NCBI GenBank assembly: GCA_012295275.1
Contig: CM022671.1
Location: forward strand, 8,915,386-8,979,385
DNA length: 64,000 bases
Source: Chrysomallon squamiferum
Taxonomy: Eukaryota; Mollusca; Gastropoda; Neomphalida; Peltospiridae
Reading direction: 5' to 3'
Below are positions 1 to 12,100 of the stretch, piece by piece. The notes under the pieces were generated by a model that was given only the letters and a program-made list of their open reading frames with translations, ran no database searches and was not told the DNA's origin. Within the stretch, counting starts at the first letter, position 1. Each line of letters begins with the position of its first letter. A program made the translations under genes and the position numbers.

Positions 1-821
1 AATTCAGTTATTTTCATGTGAACCTTTAATATAAATTATCTGATAGCATTCAGTGACAGAATTAAACATAAAGTATACAAATTACAATTTAGAGCATAAA
101 AAAAAAAAAAAATAAAAATACGAGTATATATATATATATAAATAAATGGATATAACAAATGATTCAGTAAAATTATTTTGGCAGATATTGTAATAAATGA
201 TCACGGGACTTTTCAATTATTATAGTTGAAGATCTCACCAAACCTCCTTTCCAGCTGAATAATATTTTCTTTTTTTCTTTTAGTTTCTTTTATCATTATT
301 CTTTTTTTAACCCTTACAAAAATCAGCATCCACGCATGTTCATTTTAACATAATTATGTCAAAATAATCCAATGATTTAGAAAATTGTAGCCAAGTGATC
401 TATTATTTGTGTTCACTTACTGAATATATATGGAAATGAAATTCTGCCACAGAATATGATGAACGATTCTGATGAAGTGTTTGGTGGTAAGTTAATTAAG
501 CATTACCATAACTGATCTGACAGAACCTAGTGATCCACACTATTAAATGATGCTGATTTGGATTCAGCAGTTTCTATGATGAATTCACTAAACTGTATTT
601 CCCCTTTCCAAGTGGACGGTTAACAGAATAAATGGTCTCATGTGTTATGTACCAAGGCTATTTACTTGTCATGGGTGTAATATTAAATTTATTTCATGCC
701 AAGAAATATTCAGTATTGCTGTTTAGTGATAGTATTCACAAAGAAAGTAGTATTTTGTATCCATTAATATTTTTAAGATGATGTCGGACATTTTAAACCA
801 TCTTACATACACTGGAGACTG

Positions 822-907
<86 letters not shown>

Positions 908-929
908 CATCATCATCATCATCATCATT
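822..929. repeat. (ATT)n then (ATC)n microsatellite
   Basis: About 28 ATT units run into about 8 ATC units. A pure trinucleotide tract like this is expected to be length-variable. It lies in the upstream intron of the alpha2delta gene. Confidence 0.95.
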
Positions 930-1867
930 TAAATTCATATTTATTTTTGTGTAGGTGGATAATATTTGTGTATTATAGTTTCTGACATCATGAAATAAAA
1001 TAAAATAATAGTAATAAAAATTTAATAAAAATAAAGTTTAAAGGAAAACACATTAAGCTATATATTAGTAATATTAAATAATGTAATCACATAATGTAAA
1101 AACTGTGATTTTTGAAACTCTCTATCTTCCTTGTTTTTCACTCATTTGTTTTTTTAATCCTCAAACCACATATCAAAACCGATTCTTTTTTAAAATTTAA
1201 TTAGATCATAATTATTTTTTTAAACCCCAAAAATATATTGTAATCATTAGAAAACTAAAAACACTTGAAAGCAATAATGATAATGAAAAACTAATGTTAC
1301 ATATGTCAAATTTCAAAATATTAATTAGGAAAAATTATGTAACATAAAATCCATTTTAATGCAACATATCAATTCTTATCAACATAATAATAAAAACTGA
1401 CAGTGAGTTTTTTCTTAAGTTCCTATTCATTGATCTGATTCCAAAACCATTCATCTTAAGATTGATTCAGAAATTTGTAAATTTAATGTTTATTTAGGAA
1501 TTTGATAAATTAATTACATATTTCTTGACGTAAAATTTATTTTAACACACACAATACACATATAAATGATGAATTTTAATTTATAATGAATTAAGATTAT
1601 AATAAAATCTCTAAAGTCAACATGAAGTAAAATTTTAAATATTACAAAATATAATTACATATAAATAAATAGAAATACATAACAACAAAAACAACAATAA
1701 TACAATAACAATAAATCATAAAATAAATAATTATCTCTAAATAACCTTTAGTGTTTTTCTTAAGAATTGTAATATAATTCCTATCTGTAATTTTCAAATT
1801 AACTGATTCTTAATAAAACAAACAGTTCCATCATATTATTTAATTACACCTGGGAGAGTGACTTAGT

Positions 1868-4755
1868 GATCTAGGTGTGTGTTAGTTGATGGATAACTGA
1901 TGTAGGTGTGTGTTGAAGGATAACTGGTGTAGGTGTGTGTTAGTTGATGGATAACTGATCTAGGTGTGTGTTAGTTGATGGATAACTGATGTAGGTGTGT
2001 GTTGAAGGATAACTGGTGTAGGTGTGTGTTAGTTGATGGATAACTGATCTAGGTGTGTGTTAGTTGATGAATAACTGATGTAGGTGTGTGTTACTTGATG
2101 AATAACTGATGTAAGTGTGTGTTAGTTGATGGATAACTGATGTAAGTGTGTGTTAGTTGATGGATAACTGATGTAAGTGTGTCTTAGTTGATGGATAACT
2201 GATGTAGGTGTGTGTTAAGGATAACTGATCTAGGTGTGTGTTCGTTGATGAATAACTGATGTAAGTGTGTCTTAGTTGATGGATAACTGATTTAGGTGTG
2301 AGTTAGTTGATGGATAACTGGTGTAGGTGTGTGTTAGTTGATCAATAACTGATGTAGGTATGTGTTAGTTGATGGATAACTCATGTAGGTGTGTATTAGA
2401 TGATGAATAACTGATGTAAGTGTGTGTTAGTTGATGAATAACTGAGGTAGGTGTGTGTTAGTTGATGAATAACTGATGTAGGTGTGCAATGGTTGATGGA
2501 TAACTGATGTAGGTGTGTGTTAGTTGATGGATAACTGATGTAGGTGTGTGTTACTTGATGAATAACTGATGTATGTGTGTTAGTTGATGAATAACTGGTG
2601 TAGGTGTGTGTTAGTTGATGGATAACTCATGTAGGTGTGTATTAGATGATGAATAACTGATGTAAGTGTGTGTTAGTTGATGAATAACTGATGTAGGTGT
2701 GCAATGGTTGATGAATAACTGATGTAAGTGTGTGTTAGTTGATGGATAACTGATGTAAGTGTGTCTTAGTTGATGGATAACTGATGTAGGTGTGTGTTAA
2801 GGATAACTGATCTAGGTGTGTGTTCGTTGATGAATAACTGATGTAAGTGTGTCTTAGTTGATGGATAACTGATTTAGGTGCGAGTTGATGGATAACTGGT
2901 GTAGGTATGTGTTAGTTGATGGATAACTCATGTAGGTGTGTATTAGATGATGAATAACTGATGTAAGTGTGTGTTAGTTGATGAATAACTGATGTAGGTG
3001 TGTGTTAGTTGATGAATAACTGATGTAGGTGTGTGTTAGTTGATGGATAACGGATGTAAGTGTGTGTTAGTTGATGAATAACTTATGTAAGTTTGTGTTA
3101 GTTGATGAATAACTTATGTAAGTGTGTGTTAGTTGATGAATAACTGATGTAGGTGTGTGTTAGTTGATGAATAACTGATGTAGGTGTGTGTTAGTTGATG
3201 AATAACTGATGTAGGTTTGTATTAGTTGATGAATAACTGATGTAGGTGTGTGTTAGTTGATGAATAACTGATGTAGGTGTGTGTTAGTTGATGAATAACT
3301 GATGTAGGTTTGTGTTAGTTGATGGATAACTGATGTAAGTGTGTGTTAGTTGATGGATAACTAATGTGTGTTAGTTGATGAATAAATGATGTAGGTGTGC
3401 AATGGTTGATGGATAACTGATGTAGGTGTGTGTTAGTTGATGGATAACTGATGTAGGTGTGTGTTACTTGATGAATAACTGATGTATGTGTGTTAGTTGA
3501 TGAATAACTGGTGTAGGTGTGTGTTAGTTGATGGATAACTCATGTAGGTGTGTATTAGATGATGAATAACTGATGTAAGTGTGTGTTAGTTGATGAATAA
3601 CTGATGTAGGTGTGCAATGGTTGATGGATAACTGATGTAGGTGTGTGTTAGTTGATGAATAACTGATGTAGGTGTGTGTTAGTTGATGGATAACTGGTGT
3701 AGGTGTGTGTTAGTTGATGGATAACTCATGTAGGTGTGTATTAGATGATGAATAACTGATGTATGTGTTAGTTCATGGATAACTGATGTAGGTGTGTGTT
3801 AGTTGATGAATAACTGATGTAGGTGTGTGTTAGTTGATGGATAACTGGTGTAGGTGTGTGTTAGTTGATGGATAACTCATGTAGGTGTGTATTAGATGAT
3901 GAATAACTGATGTATGTGTTAGTTCATGGATAACTGATGTAGGTGTGTGTTAGTTGATGAATAACTGATTTAGGTGTGAGTTAGTTGATGGATAACTCAT
4001 ATATGTGTGTGTTATTTGATCAATAACAGATGTAAGTGTGTGTTTGTTAATGAATAACTGATGTAAGTGTGTGTTAGTTGATGAATAAATGATGTAGGTG
4101 TGCAATGGTTGATGGATAACTGATGTAGGTGTGTGTTATGAATAACTGATGTAGGTGTGTGTTGATGAATAACTGATGTAGGTGTGTTAGTTGATGGATA
4201 ACTGATGTAAGTGTGTTAGTTGATGGATAACTGATGTAAGTGTGTTAGTTGATGGATAACTGATGTAGGTGTGTGTTATGAATAACTGATGTAGGTGTGT
4301 GTTGATGAATAACTGATGTAAGTGTGTTAGTTGATGAATAACTGATGTAGGTGTGCAGTGGTTGATGGATAACTCATGTAGGTGTGTGTTAGTTGAAGGA
4401 TATCTGGTGTAGGTGTGGAATGGTTGATGGATAACTGATGTAAGTGTGTGTTAGTTGATGAATAACTGATGTAAGTGTGTGTTAGTTGATGGATAACTGA
4501 TGTAGGTGTGCAGTGGATGATGGATAACTGATGTAGGTGTGTGTTGAAGGATAACTGATGTAGGTGTGTGTTAGTTGATGAATAACTGATGTAGGTGTGT
4601 GTTAGTTGATGAATAACTCGTGTAGGTGTGTGTTAGTTGATGAATAACTGATGTAGGTGTGCAATGGTTGATGGATAACTGATCTAGGTGTGTGTTAGTT
4701 GATGAATAACTGATGTAGGTGTGTGTTAGTTGATGGATAACTGATGTAGTTGATG
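1868..4755. repeat. 31-bp minisatellite, about 90 copies
   Basis: The unit is about 31 bp with core GTGTGTTAGTTGATG followed by GATAACTGATGTAG. Variant units (for example GTGCAATGG, GTCTTAGTT, CATGTAG and GGTGTAG forms) recur in a fixed order. A run of about 225 bp starting with the GCAATGG variant occurs at about 2486-2712 and again at about 3396-3622. A block with the GTCTTAG and TTCGTTG variants occurs at about 2171-2295 and 2753-2880. These show higher-order, block-wise amplification. There are no unique spacers and no long open frame. Confidence 0.95.
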
Positions 4756-4901
4756 GAGCTGTGTTGAGAAGACTTCACACTCAGTACTCTGATTAAAACA
4801 ATGATAAAACAGGCCAGCCTGGTACATAAAACTCACTTGTTAAATAATTGATTCCATGTGTGTGTGTGTGTGTGTGTGTGTCTCTGTCTGTCTCTCTCTC
4901 A

Positions 4902-4916
4902 GATAGCTGGTGACTG

Positions 4917-4947
<31 letters not shown>

Positions 4948-5051
4948 TGTATACAAATATACATATGTGTGTATGTAAGTATGTATGTCTATATAAATAT
5001 ATATATATCAGTCACCAGCTTCTTAGCATTGTGGGTCTCTCTCTCTGAGAG

Positions 5052-5087
<36 letters not shown>

Positions 5088-5096
5088 TGTATACAA
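4902..5096. repeat. Foldback TA/TC/CA repeat cluster with inverted exon fragment
   Basis: Positions 5007-5032 are a perfect 26-base reverse complement of coding exon bases 6858-6883. Positions 4905-4918 carry 14 of the same bases in the forward sense. The two form an inverted pair around TA and CA tracts. The TA/CA block with ATGTATACAAATAT at about 4920-4958 is repeated directly at about 5052-5100. Confidence 0.8.
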
Positions 5097-6670
5097 ATAT
5101 TTCTTTTAAAGTTTCATTCTTTCAAGTTTGTTAATATTTAATTACTACATTTTCATGAATCCAGTATGATGCATGGATATCATCTATTTCTACCACTGTT
5201 TAAATTTTTGTCATAAAATCAGGATGGTGAAATACTTATATTTTGTAATACATTCCTTTTTTTCATATGTATTTTCACTCCATTCTTTACCACACAATTT
5301 TTATTTTTTTTATTTTTAAATATGACAAATTCAATTTTTCATGTAGCACATTCAAGGATTTTCTTTTTTACCTTTTAAATATTTTATTAAAAAGTAAAAA
5401 TAAAAAAAATAAAAAGGAAAGGAAATGACAAAAAGAACAGAAGAATTTTGTCTTTTTCAGTTTTAATTTTCAGTTTATCATTATAAATTCTCCAATTCAA
5501 TCATGATGCATTAAATCTATGGCTACCAGTATACTGAAAAATTGATCACAAACAAATGAATAATAAATAAAATAATAATCATAAAAAAAATATGTACTAA
5601 ATAAATAAATAAACAAAATAAAAAAATTAAAAAAATTAAAAAAAGATGAAAAAAGAAAAGAAGATAGATGTAATTAAATAAATAAATAAAATAAAATAAA
5701 AATAACCTTTGATATCCTTTGATTTTGAAAAACTCTGATGAACATGATAAAGAGTCATGAGAAAATGAGCTCTGTTAAAACTGCACACTAATGAATGGAG
5801 GTCAACAAAACAAGAGATGATTAGTCAGTGGAGATGGTTAATTAAATATCAGTATCTTCCTACAGCTGGGGTATAATGACTTAGCATTCATTGTGACAGG
5901 TTTACTAACACTCGTATGTTACTAGCCTTTGACTAAATTCTAGATGTAATTTTCACTTCACTTCAAATTCAAACCAAGTTTTTGTTCTCATTTTAGAAGT
6001 ACATACATACTTTTGTAACATTTTAGAAATGTCATTTGTAACAACATTTGTAACAAATTTTTTTTATTTTAATAATAAAATTGACAATAAAACACAATAT
6101 TCTTAAATTGATAATAAAACACAACATTCTTGATTTAAACTTTGATTAAGTATTTAATAAAGTTCTGTTTAAATCTAAATAAACATTAAACCTAACCTGC
6201 TTGTTGGTATTATATATTCAAATCATAATATTAGTTTTATTATCAAACTAAATATTCAATATATTATATAAGTAAATAGGATTTAAAAAATTTTTTAAAA
6301 AAAAAAAAATTAATAATATGTTTTAATACTTTAAACAGAAAAACAGAAAAATAGTTTTATTATTATTCAAAAGGCTGAAACAAAGACCATTAATTCATTT
6401 TCACTGAATGACAATGTTTTGCATCATGTTTTAATAAAATGATAATTCAGCAAGGGAGAGTCATAGCCACAAGTAATTTTAAAATTTTGTCCTTCTCTTT
6501 TCATACTGAGAACTAAAATTATAACAGCATTTTCATTTCAACTTATTATTCTTTTTTCCCAGAGGATGTTTTATTTATTTATTTATTTATTTATTTATTT
6601 TACTATTTCTTTGTTGTTTTTCATTTTATTATTCAGGATGGTTTAATCAAGAGGAGAGGTGAAAGTCAAG

Positions 6671-6788
6671 GATTACATATCTTACTTTAATTCGTTTTCT
6701 TTGTTTTTTTCTTCATGTTTCAGCTAGAAGATTTGGGTTACTACAATGCTAAGAAGCTGGTGACTGATGCAGATATATATGAACTGGA
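6671..6788 (+). pseudogene. Partial duplicate of alpha2delta visible exon 1 (3' splice site plus exon start)
   Basis: This stretch matches 6789-6903: intron end, TTTCAG acceptor, then the exon start at 6724 reading [12 protein letters not shown]. The copy stops after about 65 exon bases and runs straight into the second copy of the intron end, with no donor site. It therefore looks like a tandem duplication that left a truncated exon relic. If its acceptor were used, transcription would read into intron. Confidence 0.85.
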
Positions 6789-6838
6789 TTACATATCTTA
6801 GTTTAATTATTTTTCATTGTTTTTTCTTCACATTTCAG

Positions 6839-7037
6839 CTAGAAGATTTGGGTTACTACAATGCTAAGAAGCTGGTGACTGATGCAGATATTTACGAGCT
6901 GGACGAGGAAACTCAGGAAGCTGTCAGACGCACAATTCACTATCTCCCACTTGGCCTTGACAAAGTTGAATTCAATGGCAACCCAGTCAACCTCACTGTC
7001 AGCACAATTCATGTCCCAACCAACATTTACGATAAAT
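6839..7037 (+). CDS. CACNA2D3-like: alpha2delta visible exon 1 (VWA_N region)
   Basis: Acceptor TTTCAG precedes CTA GAA GAT; donor is GATAAAT|GTAAGT. It encodes 66 residues from [11 protein letters not shown] to HVPTNIYDK, ending in phase 1. The 3' end and donor are the seed of a tandem array in the following intron, and the 5' half is duplicated upstream. Confidence 0.92.
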
Positions 7038-7662
7038 GTAAGTCTTTTTCTGATATATTTATTATGTAAAAACATTTATGATAAATGTAAGTCTTTTACA
7101 GTCTTATCTGTTACATTTATTATGTAAAAACATTTATGATAAATGTAAGTCTTTTACAGTCTTATATGATAAATTTATTATGTTAAAACATGATAAATGT
7201 AAGTCTTTTATAGTTATATCTGTTACATTTATTATGTAAAAACATTTACGATAAATGTAAGTCTTTTACAGTCTTATCTTTTACAGTCTTATATGATAAA
7301 TTTATTATGTTAAAACATTTATGATAAATGTAAGTCTTTTATAGTCTTATCTGTTACATTTATTATGTAAAAACATTTATGATAAATGTAAGTCTTTTCT
7401 GATATATTTATTATGTAAAAACATTTATGATAAATGTAAGTCTTTTACAGTCTTATCTGTTACATTTATTATGTAAAAACCTTTACGATAAATGTAAGTC
7501 TTTTACAGTCTTATCTGTTACATTTATTATGTAAAAACCTTTACCATAAATGCGAATCTTTTATAGTTTTATCTTGTACATTTATTAAGTATAAACAATT
7601 ACAATAAATGTAAGTCTTTTGTAATCTCTTATATTGTGCATTATCTTCCTTTTTATTATGAC

Positions 7663-7695
<33 letters not shown>

Positions 7696-7744
7696 ACCAC
7701 TAAATTTTAAAGAAAATTAAGGAATTAAGATTTTTCAGGTTTTT

Positions 7745-7806
<62 letters not shown>

Positions 7807-9104
7807 ATATTTGTTTTATTTAATGTAATTCTTGCAAAAAGCATGGCAGTGATCTTATGAAAATTAATTTTGTTTGCTTTGGCAGCTTCAAAAATTCTGA
7901 ATGGAGTGAAGTGGAGTAATAACCTTACAGAACAGTTTCGCATCAATGCAGAAATAGACCCAACTTTAACTTGGCAGTATTTTGGTAGTGCAGATGGCTT
8001 CTTTAGAATATATCCTGGTAGGTATTTTTGTGGATTCTTTATTAGTTATGTACTTCATGGTTTCTTTAGAATATATCCTGATATGAATTGATGGCTTCTT
8101 TAAAATATATCCTGGTGCTGTGTTATGTCTTCTTTAGAATATATTCTGATACACATTTTATAGCTTCTTTAGAATACATCATACTATGCAGTTTAAAGTG
8201 TCTTTAGAATTTATCTTTGTATATAATTTATGACTTCTTTAGAAGACATTCTTATACCTTCCATATAGAACATATGAATGTTTTAACTTCTTAAGAATAT
8301 AATTATCTTGGTACATATTTTATGTTTTCTTTAGAATATGTCCCAATTTCTGTGTTTTTTCAAAATGTATTTGCATATATACATATTTTACTATATCTTT
8401 AGGATATATTCATACACATATTTTTATAATAAATTTAGGATATATCTTTGTAAATTTTTTTCTTTAGTGTGTTTGATGAATCTATTACAGAAATACTCAC
8501 ACTTGCTACATCTGTTATAAATTAGAATTAAATACTGGCTTCATTTAAATTTCATTTCACTGAGATAATTAATTATAGTTCAACGACTTTCTTTTTTTTC
8601 TCTCATTGCTTTTTTTTTTTTTTTCCTTTTTTTTAAAACAGGAATTAAATGGCCACGGGATCCAAACAAGGTTGACATGTTTGATTGCAGGATAAGAAAT
8701 TGGTATGGCATTAAGTAACACTGGTTTTAATGGCACTAATCTGAATCTCGGCATTAATTGCAGTTCAAGGTTGCTTGTGATAAATCTGAGTTGGCATGCG
8801 TTCATTAACCACTGATTTCACTGCTTGAGTTAAAAGGAAAAGAAAATTTATTCTAAGTAACTTGTTTGATGCAGATCATTTCAATGCAAGATTGCTTTCG
8901 TTGTTTATAAATTGGAATTTTTTTTCTTTTGTTTTCTCTTTTAATTAAAAACTAGTGCTTTTTAATGTTCTTATTTTTAAAATCTTTCAGAAGTAATGTC
9001 TATTTACTGATTTTATTTTTTTCTGGGATATGACTATTATTATTATTACTATAATTAATATTTTTATTATTATCATCATTATCATCATCATCATTATTAT
9101 TATA

Positions 9105-9149
<45 letters not shown>

Positions 9150-12100
9150 TCAGAATTGTTTTGTAGGATTATTAGAACAAAACTATTCCTAAAAGTATTA
9201 AATTCTTAATATAAAATAAAAACTAAAATTTTTCTTTATTAACAATTGAACATAGATATGTATAATCTGCTTCCAGGTACATCCAAGCAGCCACTTCTCC
9301 TAAGAATGTTGTGGTTCTGTTAGACACTAGTGGAAGTATGAAAGGCTTAAGACTGAAAATAGCACAGAGCACAGTTGACAAAATCTTGGACACTCTGAGC
9401 AATGATGATTACTTCAATATTTTAAAGGTTAGTGCAAAAATGTATACCACAATTCCTGTAACACTTTATACATACATTGTTATAAAGACAAAACTTTTCA
9501 GGGAATGAGCAATTTTAGTGGTGACACTTTTGTCTGGGGAGTAAGAGGTCAGAAGATCAAACCTCTTTTGTGTCCTCACTGGATCTATTATATGTAATAA
9601 AGGAATGAACATAATAATCTTGAACCTGGCATCATCCAGTATTAGAATAACTGAGACACCCCAAGATGACACACCTTTATGATATATTCTGTATTAAGTG
9701 TAATTTTCTGCCTAGTTTTTTGTTGAAAATAATATTAAAAAAATATAATTAACTAAGTAAGTTTATTAAAATTTAACACACTGCTGGTCTGCACTATGTA
9801 TTACATATATTGACTGTAGATTATTTATAACATTTAAGCATTTGGAACAAGTAGTTTTTATTTCATTCAGTTATTCCATTCAGAATGAGATCATTCCAAT
9901 AAACACAGTTACACATCTAGGAGATGTTATACCTAAGATGAGTGTTTGTGTATTTCAGAATGAGATCATAAAAAAAAAAAAGGTTAAAACATCTAAGGAA
10001 CATTACACCTAAGGGTTTACTTAGTATGTGAAGTACCACTGTGTTGATTTTAAACTCTTATGCCACATCAAACTGTTACTAGTTTTTATCAGAATGAAAA
10101 ATTCCAGTGTAACCCTTTTACTGTTGACACTTCTCTCTTTGAAAACAGTGATGCTCTTTTGAGATGTGTCCTCACAGGAAATGTTACTTTTAGCCTCAAC
10201 AGCTCTTCTCAGAGGGAAGTTTCTTCTTGTCCATTCATTTACAGACTTGGAAATCTTTTCTGTCATTTTTCTTAAGTGTTGCATGATGGGAAGAGTGTTT
10301 TGTAGAAAGGTTTTATTAGCGGACGTGTTTCCATCCACTCAGTGTGCGATTGTTTCCTAGTCCACAAAGATCTTCTCTCACGCTTGTCTGTCACTCAGAA
10401 TCATGTCCTCATTTTAGCTTTTACTCTCTTTTTTCTTTAGTTCTTTTCATTTACCCTTTTTATTTTGATTTATATATTTTTTTTTATTTCTTTCATTAAT
10501 ATTTTTTTTTTCTTTATATTTTTTCTTTCATTTTGATTTTATTTTTCTTTATGTTTTTTCTCGTTCATTTTATTTTTCTATCACTTTTATTTATCTTTTT
10601 TCTTTTTTTTTTACTTTTCATTTTTTAGTTTTTAATTTCGTTCTTTTATTCATTTTCTTTTTTTTTTTTTTTTTTCATTTTTATTTTAATCATTTGTATT
10701 TTCTTTATTTCTTCCCTTTTTATTTTTTACTGTATATTTTTTTTATTTTAATTTGGATCGTTTTATTTTTTATTTAAATTTTTTTTTCTTTATTGTTTTT
10801 AATGTTTTCTTTGTTTCATTTACTTTTTCTTATTTCATTTAATTAAAAAAAATGAAACCTTTTTCTATCTTTTGTTTTTTCTTTTTCTTTTCTTTTTTCT
10901 TTCTTTCCTTTTTCTTTATATTTTTTCATTCTTATTTAATTTAACTCTTTTTCTTCTTCAAAAAACATTATTTTTTTTCTTTATATCGTCACTCCTTTCT
11001 TTCAGTCTAATAAATGCTTATTATTAATATTATTATTTGTTTGTTTTTATTTATATATATTTTTCTTTATTTCATTTAATTAAAAATTTTAAAAACCCTC
11101 CAAAAATGGACAGCAACAACAACAAAAAACATCCCTATCTTCTTTTTTGTTTTTTATATTTGTGGTTCAAGATGTGAACTGTTGGTAACATGAAATATGA
11201 TTTTATCTTCTTCATAACATTTAAGGTTATCAATGAATTTTCTTCATAAAATAATTTTTCATGTCATCAAATCATATTAATTTGATGAATATGCTCATTT
11301 CAGTCTCCTTCGTTCACATCATTTCTTCTTTAATATTTTATATTTCCAAAAATGTTCATCTTTTCTCATTAATTTCTTTGCCCTCAAAATACAAATTTCT
11401 TTCAACTTCAAATGGAATGAAAAAAATCATCTGATACTACTAATCTTAAAGTTTTTGTTTTTAAATCTGTTTTATTGTTAAATCTTTGACAGTGACAAGG
11501 TCACACACTTTCATCACCTGTGTGTCAGTAGTTGTGAACTGTTTTCTGTTTCAGTTTTCTGCAAACGTCTCCTATGTTGATCCTTGCTTCAGCAGAACAC
11601 TGATGCACGCGAGTGTGGAAAACAGGAAGAGGATACAGAAGGAAATCAAGCAGATTGGCGCTGAACAAATGGCAGATTTCAAAAAAGCTCTGGTTGAAGC
11701 TTTCGAACTCTTTAGGAGTGTATGTAACTCATTTTTTTAAAACGGTTTTCAATTAATTTTAATTTTTGTTTTAATTACATGTTTTTTTAAACTGTTTTTG
11801 ATTCATTTTTGTTTTTATGGTGTGCAACTCATTTGTAAATCTGTTTTTTTTATGTAACTCATTTTTTAAATATTTTTAATTAGTGGATTTTTTGGTGGTG
11901 TTTTGCATGTAACTTTTTACAGTCTTTTTAATAAATGACAGTTTTTATTTTATGTAAATAACTTTTTAAAATGTTTTAATCAATTTTGTTTTTACTCTGT
12001 GTAACTCACTTTTAACTAAAAATTTTAAATTTATTTAAAACATTTTTATATACAGTTCATAATTTAAAATGTTTTAAATCAAATTTTTAATTTTTTGGTT

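Larger units (their letters stand above)
1..6838 (+). other. 5' intron of the alpha2delta gene (partial)
   Basis: No exon could be supported before 6839. The first visible coding exon already starts inside the VWA_N region of the protein, so the signal peptide exon and at least one further exon must lie upstream of the window. Apart from the repeats listed separately, the stretch is AT-rich with short A, T, AAAT and TA runs. The long reading frame near 723-938 is only the translated ATT microsatellite. Confidence 0.6.

Noticed and set aside
449-490. Possible small upstream exon (CCACAG before AATATGATG, GGTAAGTT after)
   Set aside because: Splice-like ends exist, but the dozen encoded residues match nothing in the alpha2delta N-terminus.
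1868-4755. Possible CRISPR-like array of short repeats
   Set aside because: Units are contiguous with no unique spacers, the setting is an intron of an animal gene, and no cas genes are present. It is a minisatellite.
4902-5096. MITE or foldback transposon
   Set aside because: The inverted arms consist of an exon fragment plus simple repeats, no target-site duplication was found, and no transposase is near.
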